Shown one piece after another: positions 56,373 to 64,000 of a DNA stretch of 64,000 nucleotides; the first letter of the stretch is position 1; the number at the start of each line of letters is the position of its first letter. Under the pieces are notes generated by a model. That model saw nothing but the letters and a program-made list of their open reading frames with translations, was not told the DNA's origin and did no database searches. Position numbers and translations under genes: made by a program. The DNA is from Toxonevra muliebris. Lineage: Eukaryota; Arthropoda; Insecta; Diptera; Pallopteridae. The DNA is taken from NCBI GenBank assembly GCA_963691655.1, contig CAVNUY010000010.1, forward strand, positions 62,001-126,000, written 5' to 3'.

Positions 56373-58560
56373 GTATTTTATTATAATAAAAAATTCCCAA
56401 AATTACCTTGGAAATTAGGTGAGAACACCAGACACCTTAACACTACAATTTATTTCCAGTACAGAACTTCCTTGCACTAAGTTTTCGGATAGTGGCATTT
56501 TTCCACTATAGGTGGTTGACATGATATAAGCTGTCCCCTTAATATTACTTAGTGGGTATATGGAATTTCTTCATTGTCACTAATGTTTTCAAACCACAAT
56601 TGAAAAATTGCTAGCGTCAACACAGTATAATGAACCGATGTCCACCATCAATTATTACTTGTTTTTTTAGTAGAACGTTTATTCTCATTTGTCGGCAAAT
56701 GAATGCTTCTCGGCGCAGAAATCTCACTGATGACAACTTCAAAAGGCTTCTGCTAATGACAGTAAACAAGTTTTTTGTTTTAATGCAAGTAATTTTTCCC
56801 TATTATTTTTTTGACAATAAATCTTCTTAAAGAAATGTTTGATGGTGGTGTATTTAGTGATAGTGAATGTGGTTGGTAAGTGCACTATGCTTTCACCTCC
56901 ACTAAAAAAAGATGTAGTGGTAGTGAAAAAAATATTAGCAACCATTAAATAATATTTAGTGATAGTGAATAATTACAGTTATTTTTATCTAGAAAAACAT
57001 GTTTTTTTATTAAAAAACTTGTGGCAAACAGTATTTTTGTAAAAACAAATATTTTTATTTGAAAATTATTACACTGTTTTCGATAGAATTTGTTTAAAGT
57101 TACACTTACGATAGTAACGGTTTTTTTTTTATCAAAAACTTGGAATTTTTTTTATCAAAGGCAAATAAAGTGAGATTGAAGAAATCTTAACACACGTTAA
57201 TAAATTTTTTTTGGTGTAAAATTTAAAAATTTCTTTGATCTAGTTACCTTTGAAAAATATGTCAGTTGTTATTTTTTATGACAAACATGTTGATTTATTG
57301 TGAGTTTGATCAAAATGAGTGAAGAAAACGAAGTATGTCTGAAAATTATTAAAAATTTTAAAAAATTTGTGTAAAAATAACTAGATTTAAAACAGCAAAT
57401 TATTGAGTTTTCCTAATTTTATTTTTAATCCAAAATTTTGTTTAAAAATATTTTAAAAAAACTCATAATTTCTTGGCATTTACTTAATTGTGCCAAAACT
57501 ATTTATCCAATCGAATCAAAATGTATTAACGTAAGATGAGAAATTTCAATTTCTTTAATTCCATATACTTGTTCAAATCGAGTTCCTAGTTTCCAAGATA
57601 TTTTTAATTATGTAAACAAACCTTTTTTGCTTGCTCCTTACTCCGATAAAAAAAATTCAACTGGCGATTCTCCAAAACCACACCCTAGAATTAGAAATAA
57701 AGTTGATTTTCGGGCTCAGCGACCAATTTTACATAGCAATTGGATAATTTTGGCTGTAAACTAGTGTAATCAATATTATCGCAAATAATTTTAATATCAC
57801 CCAAAATAATTTTTTTTCGTTAGTTACTCGAAATCTGACTTTCAACTGGCAATAAAATCAAAACGAAACAACGCACAGAGTTCTGAAGCTATACATTGTG
57901 CAGCTCCGGTATTCATCTATCGACTGAGTGGAATGAATACACAAAATTTTAAACGTATTTTAAATTGAATCAAGCGGTTGCCTGTCTGGAGAAGGTCTTG
58001 CCTACTAGAGGGTTAAAGCCAGAAAAAAAAGTTATTTTCCCTTTTTATCGTCTTCATCCATCTCAGGCAAAGTATCAGGTATTTTAGTGTGTGAAAGACA
58101 CAGTTTTATTAAATTATTAAACTTTTCTATAGAAATAGGTAAATAACATTTTTATTTAAGCGAGAGTGCGAAAATTCTTTTGATTTTCTTGAATAAGTTC
58201 TAAGAAAAAAGACACTGTTGAACATTGCTCAGTTACGAATAGCCATTAACAACCTGTATAAAATTTTGTGTTTTATTTATGGTATATAAAACTGACGAAA
58301 ATCCGCTATATTTAGGTTTCTTTTACTATAAGACTACTATTACTACTACTATTATGGAACAACAGCCCATGGAGGGTTTAGACCGAACTTTTCGCGTCCA
58401 TTCATGTTGTGTGAGTTATATTTATACGTGAATTGAGGTCTCTTCAGTTTTATGCCGAATCCGAATGGCGAAAGGCTTTTTTCATAGGCAATTTTTACTT
58501 TTAAAGGTTTCCATAGCCAGACAAAAGGTAGTGTCGTGTAGAAATTTTTTATTTTTTTTG
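56373..58560 (+). other. Intron, AT-rich
   Basis: No gene. A TTTAGTGATAGTGAAT motif is repeated at 56850 and 56956 around a tract with opposite-strand similarity (CCTCCACTA/TAGTGGTAG), suggesting a small decayed repeat. Confidence 0.4.
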
Positions 58561-58569
58561 ATTTTTGAA

Positions 58570-58626
58570 TGTGTTAATATTTGAACCCGGGCACCTTTGC
58601 GTAGCAGTCCACACACCACAAGGTTA
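58570..58626 (-). repeat. tRNA-like/SINE fragment
   Basis: The minus strand ends in GTGCCCGGGTTCAAATATT, which has B-box character (GGTTCAAAT), after CCTTGTGGTGTGTGGACTGC. No full cloverleaf, so most likely a SINE or LINE-linked tRNA-like piece. Confidence 0.3.
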
Positions 58627-58839
58627 CGACAATTGCAATATGACTATTTTTTTAAAATACTTTCTAGCCTCTATAATCTGTATGATTCATTCTCGTCTCA
58701 TTGTATTTCGAAGGATTGGTACAGGAGTTAACTATGAAAGTTCCCCATTGGGATGGAGCCCAAACAGTAAAAAATTTTCAATAGCTATGTCCTACTTTTG
58801 ACAACTTATTGCTCTGACATCTCATGTGGCAGTACTGTC

Positions 58840-59175
58840 ATTCTTCGACGTTTGTGTTCTGTCACAGTCACCATTTTACCATGGAGCGCCACTCCATTTA
58901 ATAAAAATTCGTTTCTATTCGCATAACTTTCGGATTATCGCAAAATTTGAGTAAAATGGTTCGGTTGCCGATCAGCAGTCTCTGTATGACGCCGAAATGC
59001 GCGGTCAAGCTAGAATATTGCTGCTGTTGTTGATAGTGTGGCTGAAGACCCAAACCTCTCGATTTAAAAAATGAAAAAAATTTTGAATATGCGGGTTACG
59101 ATATTTTGCCCAAAGGTTACTACAGTGACCAACTATATTTGAAAAATCGCAAAATAAACGTTGTTCGGATTCACA
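58840..59175 (+). pseudogene. Short transposase-associated HTH fragment
   Basis: The plus-strand frame near 59010-59070 reads AAVVDSVAEDPNLSI, preceded by LYDAEMR.Q in another frame. A.VxxSVAEDPxxSxRRR is the conserved start of a DUF4817-type helix-turn-helix found in a mariner/Tc-related transposon group. The rest is broken by stops, so this is a small relic. Confidence 0.5.
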
Positions 59176-59191
59176 GATACTATCTATAAGT

Positions 59192-59708
59192 ATGTTTTTA
59201 TTTAAAATTGGACATACTGGGCTTTTAAGGGCTAATAGTTTTGTTTACTCGACATTTAAATTGCCTTCACGCAACATGTTGGAAATATATGGATATCTCT
59301 TTCAAGAACTTTTAATGCCTTCTTTAAACCCAATTGGATTTCATTATGTTTTGGATATTGGATTTTATTGTGTTTTGGATTTTGAGGATCTGACAAAAAC
59401 TAAATACTTTGAAAATGATGATTCTAATTATGTATATGAATGCATTCGAGTATTATGAGGGGGATTTTTATAATATTCATATGACTTTTTATGACATTAT
59501 TATTATTATTACCTATTATTATTATTATTGGGGTAGCGCACTGCGAACTTTAAGATCTATTGTGCACCGTCATGGACTTATTTAATTTCCATAGTATGGA
59601 TCTTACTTCTATGGAGTAGAGATTATCATCTGGTATTTGGTGGTCACCCAGATTTCTTTTATGAATATGTATAAGTGCTTCACAGATTCCCTATCTTCTC
59701 TGCAAAAC
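59192..59708 (+). other. Intron; unidentified 88-codon frame and ATT microsatellite
   Basis: An open frame at 59192-59458 (MFLFKIGHTGLL...) matches nothing I recognise and is probably chance. A TATTATTATTATTAC microsatellite lies at 59494-59534. Confidence 0.4.
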
Positions 59709-60934
59709 CTATTCCTGGATAACTGCAAGATTTAGCACTTGTATCGAGTTATACTGACGATTATCAGAATAAATGCTTTTAACTAAGATGTCCCAAACAT
59801 TTTTCATAGGGTTTAGGTCTGGAGAACAAGCTGGCCATGCTAAAATATTTATTTGATTCGATGAAAACCATTCCTTTCTTTGTCTGCTAGCGGAGTTGTT
59901 CTGCTGGAAAATCCAATTTTTATCTGAATTTTCGCCTAAAAAATGCACCAAAGAGCTACGAAGGATAGTAACGTAATCCATACTATTCATACGAGTAGAT
60001 CCAAACTTAATTTCAAACTGTTTACGTGAAGAAATTTCTTCCCATACCATCAAACTCCCTCCACCGAAATTGCGTCGTGAAAAATATCGCGTCTCCTTCC
60101 TGAGATCATGCCAATATCCCTTAAACCCATCTGGACCATCAAGGTTAAACTTTTTCTCGTCAGAAAAAATAAATTGAAACCACATTAACATTTAAAAATA
60201 TTAAAAAACACATAACTCCAAAATTACTCACCGAGGTCCAATCAGGTCCCATGTTATCTTCTGCAAATTTCATTCTGAATTTAATATGGTGTTTCAACAA
60301 TCATGGAATTTTCTTCATTTAGCTCGCTGGATATTTGGATTGCGTTTTAGTACCCTCCACACAGTTTGCCGACTCACTTTTGTTGAACTTAAAGCGGATA
60401 GCTCTTTACAACTTTTGGTAGAGTTACTTGCTGCTCTACAAATTCTTCTTCCATCGAAGTCCGTGAGCTCTTCCTCTGCCTTTTGTGGAACCATACTGGG
60501 TTGGATTACGTAAAAAATTGGAAACCACATGGTCAATCCGGTCAATTTTTCGAGCGATTGCTCTTACGCCCACTCCTTCACCTTGCAATGCAATAATTTG
60601 ACCTTTCTCAAATTCAGTTATTTTTTTCCACTTGGCATTGTTGAAAATATTATTAAACGTAAAGAAAAAACTAAAACTAAACACACCATCATCCAAACAC
60701 TTGAAAAAATAAACTTAATGTGATGGATCCATAATTTTGCAATAGTTAAAAGTGAGTAAACATTACAAATAACGCAAAATGTCTGCCGTTTATTCATAGA
60801 AATTAAAAGCAAGTGTTCTCATTTTTATTGCATTTGAATATAGAAACAAATGGTATTATTTTTTTTTAAAATAAGACTAGAAATAATGGAAGCGCTTACT
60901 TTTTGGATTGGATTCATAATTTTGTTACAAAGTG
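59709..60934 (-). mobile_element. Tc1-like element with internal direct-repeat signature
   Basis: Minus-strand transposase: KKITEFEKGQIIALQGEGVG (HTH, 60640-60580), RQTVWRVLKRNPNIQ (60365), FSDEKKFNLDGPDGF with first Asp (60160), GGGSLMVWEEIS, NWIFQQNNSAS (second Asp replaced by Asn) and CSPDLNPMKNVWDIL (catalytic Glu replaced by Lys). The right end CACTTTGTAACAAAATTATG at 60934 abuts TA (60935-60936). A near copy of the sequence (TTGCAAAATTATGGATCCA) lies about 190 bp inside at 60723-60741, as in Tc1 subgroups with paired transposase sites. The left end is not recognisable. Inactive. Confidence 0.85.
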
Positions 60935-60972
60935 TATTTGAACCTACAGTTTAACGCCGATTTCGAACGGCG

Positions 60973-61860
60973 CACAGTGCGTCGACGTAGTATTAAATTT
61001 GGCAAAAGTCGAAGGAGTTGAACGATTTTTATAATATTTTGTACACAAGTTAATTCGAGGACGAAATCCGAAAATGACATCTGTTTTTAAAATCCCTTTG
61101 TCGTTTTGGCGCAATTGAGTTTTAAATGAGCTAAAACCTTGTTTTTCGAAGTAAAACTGGTTAAAAAGATATAAAATAATGTTGCTGCACACTTGATTAT
61201 TAACTTTTCAATTTGTTGTAAATGCAAATAAAGAATTACAGATGGAAAGATGAAGAAGTCAAAATTAAGGGTGGTTAGTACTATTTACTACATTACAATT
61301 GCTTATAAATTTTACAAAACAGCAAAAAGTATTTATATGTCATATATGGGAATAATGTTATGCTTAAAAATTGTAAAATTGTAAAAATCGTAAAAATGCA
61401 CAAAATTTTTTTTTAATCCTGATGTAGAAAGTATGTACTATACATAAAAAAAAATTTTTTTTGTGACATTTTTTTTTGTCCATTGAATTTGAAGAATTTT
61501 TGGGTTTTTCCATAATAAAATTTTCATTTTTAAGCTTCTGTTAAAAATAAAGCTTAAAACGTTTAGGTATAAAAATATAGCTCTATATAACTCTAATTTA
61601 ATTAAAAATAAATACAAGAAATTTCGTTATAAAGTTCTCATAGTTCTTTCGTGGTGGACTGTTTTGTAAAATGCTTTAAATCTCAACTATATTAGGTAGT
61701 GATTTTTGAGTAAAATATCTCCACTTTGAGGGCTTACTACGGCCCCAAAGATGTGTTTTTACCAAAACTGTTATTGTTTCTTACTTGAATTATTACCTTT
61801 CAAATTATTACCACCAAATTTTTGGAATTTTGGAGTTTTGCCTTCTGTCGACGCACTGTG
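60973..61860. mobile_element. Transib-like non-autonomous element, 888 bp
   Basis: Both ends begin CACAGTGCGTCGAC reading inward (60973-60986 and 61847-61860) and are flanked by perfect 5-bp direct repeats CGGCG (60968-60972 and 61861-61865). A CAC-starting terminus with 5-bp GC-rich CGNCG-type target duplications is diagnostic of Transib, the superfamily related to RAG1. Further in, GCAAAAGTC starts 22 bp after the left heptamer and GCAAAACTC 12 bp after the right one. The interior holds no transposase; the longest frame (61192-60944, minus) is not Transib-like. Confidence 0.82.
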
Positions 61861-61984
61861 CGGCGGTGTGGAAATTTTTTATTAGCTTGGTGGTTTTGCC
61901 ATTATCAACCAAAGTGTGAACTTGTACACTATCTTATAATTCTCATATACTTCATATTGATAGTGAATAAAGAAAGTTATGAAA

Positions 61985-62068
61985 ATTAACCACCAGACGA
62001 AGACGGGAATTGAACCCGAACCTCCCGGAAGAAAGTCTAATGCACTACCTATACTATGGAGGTCGTCA
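61985..62068 (-). repeat. tRNA-like sequence
   Basis: The minus strand reads GACCTCCATAGTATAGG..TAGTG (D-arm like), TAGACTTTCTTCCGGGAG (anticodon-arm-like, CTTTC) and GGTTCGGGTTCAATTCCCG (T-arm). It most resembles Asp/Glu tRNAs, but the acceptor ends do not pair convincingly. Likely a tRNA pseudogene or SINE head lying next to the LINE 3' end. Confidence 0.45.
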
Positions 62069-62185
62069 TTTATTTTTATTACGAAGTTCTGTTTTGAATC
62101 GTTTTTCAAAACTAAACTTTGGCTGCATGTTGTCCGTCGGTATAGCAATTTCGGGGTGCTGTCTCTCTAGAATATCAAACTTCTT

Positions 62186-64000
62186 TCAATTAAGCCATCC
62201 ATTTGTTACGATATCTTTACCAGACATCCTTAGGATAGCCCTCTTCATTTGGGATTGAATATGAATATGAAGAGGTGTAAGTTCTAATAAGATCTCCATG
62301 GATGCCATTGAACAATTTCGCATGGTGCCAGTTACACACGCACAAGCCAATCTCTTCAGCTTATTAAGCGCGTTGATGACTGTCTGCTGCCTTGTTATTA
62401 TCGTCCAGACTACTAAACCATAAGTAATCATAAGGCGTACAACCATTGTATACATCCATCGCAGTATTTGATCTAGTAGCCTTCTTTGATATTTCACTAA
62501 CATGTGTTTTCCATAGTAGTTTTTGGTCTATGGTTATTCCCAAAAATTTTACTTACCTCTGAAATCCTATTTCTTTCCCATTTAGGCTAATGGTCTTGGG
62601 ATTCTTAAGTTTATACTTCCTTGTAAATGGTAAAATATCGGTCTTCGCTGGATGTACATTTAGCCCACTTTATCGCACCATCTTTTGTTTATTTCATATC
62701 CCATTTGTATTAAGTTACATAGGGTATTCTCGTATTTCCCCCTACAGATTATTACTATGTCATCAGCGTAGCCCTGATTTGTAAATCCAGTTCTTCAAGT
62801 AGTTCACCTACTACAATACTCCACATCAGCGGTGATAAAACTCCGTCTTGTGGACAACCTCTAGTTGTGTTTGCTTTTATTGCTGCTATTACCAGTTTGA
62901 ATTTATACTGTCCTGCTAGTTAGTTTGCTCATCCATTGTTTACCCCTCTCTATAGGAGAACTCTATTAATAGGTTCATGCAAAGTATTATCAAAACCACC
63001 TTCAATATTAAGAAAACACTATTCTATGCTATTTCTTTCGTTTCTAATGTTTCCTGAAGTACATTTCTCTGTTGATCTTCTTGCTCTATAAGCATGCTGA
63101 CATGGGTTCTGCGGGGACTTCTTTAAGACCGTGGTCCTTACATAGTTACCTTCTCTAGAGTTTTTAAAATAAAGTACGTTAGGCATATTGGTCTGAGGAA
63201 TTTTGGGTGATGAGGATCCTTCTTCCCGCCTCGGAATGAGGACCACCTTAGCCCTTTTCCATATTTCTGGTATAAAACCCACTTCCTCTTTTGATTTTCA
63301 AGAAGGGGCCTAAAAGATTATCAAGACCCCTCTGAAGAAGTACGGGAAAATGCCATTAATTCCTGGCGATTTCAGTCGTTTAATGGTACCAACCGCCCAC
63401 CTTAGCCTTGGCTCTGAGCATATTTCCTTTGCTATCTTCCAATTATTTTTACTGATCTTACCCAATCGATCTATATGTTCCGGCCTTGTAGTTGCGAAGG
63501 AATCTGGGAAGTGAGTATTTAGCAGAAACTGGGTCTTCACCTCCTCACTTTCAGTAAAACTTCCATCGTGCTTTTTCAGTTGGGCAAAAGATATGATGCT
63601 ACCACTGGCCAATACTTTGTAAAGTCTTGTTATCGTTTTGGTCGGTTGAATAACCTGCGAACTTCCGTTCTTAGTTTTGTTAGGCCATTATTCCACCAAG
63701 GTACGTCCTTGGCGGGATTTATTCTGCTCACTGGACAACTGCTCTCGTACGCATCAATAATTGTCTTATTAAAGTTTTCTTCCATTGTTTCTAAATCTGG
63801 TTCTTTCCTGATATTATTTCCCAACCCTTGACGAGTTGTGTTTAGACTTAGTTTTTCTAGATACCCAATTTGTTTTCTTGGGATTCCTTCTATTTTCATG
63901 TCGAATCTTATAATTCTATGGTCTGACATAGAAGGCTCATCAGAAACCATCCAATTCCTGACCATTCCGCTCATCAGAGTATTTCCTATAGTTATGTCTA
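62186..64000 (-). mobile_element. LINE (R1/LOA/jockey-like), runs off the right edge
   Basis: Minus-strand order: endonuclease end SDEPSMSDHRIIRFDMK (63930), linker PWWNNGLTKLRTEVRRLFNR (63680), RT blocks ERLRWAV-like PRLRWAVGTIKRLKSPGING (63420-63370), IPEIWKRAKVVLIPR (63270), CQHAYRARRSTE (63090), GCPQDGVLSPLMWSIVV (62850), YADDIVIICRGKYENTL (62770, catalytic box intact), LNVHPAKTDILPFTRKYK, then RWMYTMVVRLMITYGLVVW and LKRLACACVTGTMR, ending at 62186. Several frameshifts, for example before YADD, make it non-functional. The N-terminal endonuclease and ORF1 would lie beyond 64000. Family related to, but diverged from, the fragment at 2272-3572. Confidence 0.85.

Noticed and set aside
61985..62068. 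Functional tRNA gene
   Set aside because: D- and T-arm-like boxes are present, but the acceptor stem and anticodon arm do not pair well and the flank is transposon DNA.
1..64000. CRISPR arrays, prokaryotic operons, phage or plasmid features
   Set aside because: Spliced plexin exons and insect transposons identify animal nuclear DNA; the tandem repeats seen lack spacer structure.

Overview
This window is nuclear DNA from a higher (cyclorrhaphan) fly. It is AT-rich, intron-rich and full of transposable elements. The only host gene visible is a plexin, whose protein matches the insect/vertebrate plexin-B class best. The dispersed repeat types suggest a tephritid-like fly, but I cannot name the species from the sequence. 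In Drosophila, PlexB lies on the small Muller F (dot) chromosome, and that element is the ancestral X of flies; the TE density here fits such a location (inference).

Host gene: three plus-strand plexin exons lie at 16084-18981, 19055-19188 and 19281-19978, joined by short introns of 73 and 92 bp. They encode the extracellular PSI/IPT stalk, the transmembrane helix, and the first part of the cytoplasmic GAP domain with the inserted Rho-binding domain. The sema-domain exons (expected upstream) and the exons for the second half of the GAP (expected downstream) are not in the window. If the gene is intact, everything before 16084 and after 19978 is intron, so the downstream intron exceeds 44 kb.

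Left flank (1-15 kb): two near-identical copies, 4052 bp apart, of a block holding a piggyBac 3' end, about 440 bp of unique sequence, and the 3' part of a minus-strand BEL/Pao retrotransposon. In copy 1 the BEL integrase is joined in frame to a non-LTR element fragment. Then comes an old repeat array with a 352-bp unit, split precisely by a 4.4-kb Helitron (9190-13615), followed by a foldback DNA element (14527-14988).

Right flank (20-64 kb), in order: a jockey-type gag remnant; a decayed Tc1 element with long inverted repeats; a GC-rich inverted-repeat element (27934-28462); a Ty3/gypsy element (about 28555-35309) with nested insertions; a jockey RT remnant; a minisatellite and probable LTR (39.5-40.95 kb); a third, longest BEL/Pao copy (44925-51858); an unclassified 1.2-kb inverted-repeat element; a mariner; an RTE-clade LINE; a second Tc1-like element; a Transib-like element with a CACAGTG terminus and CGGCG target duplications; and a LINE that runs off the right edge. 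None of the transposon copies looks able to move by itself.

Most notable: (1) a second, unrelated gag zinc-knuckle ORF in the 3' (env-like) position of all three BEL copies; (2) the Transib-like element, whose two ends carry a similar nonamer-like block at 12 and 22 bp from the CACAGTG heptamer; (3) the Helitron insertion that can be resolved to the base by comparison with its own target repeat.
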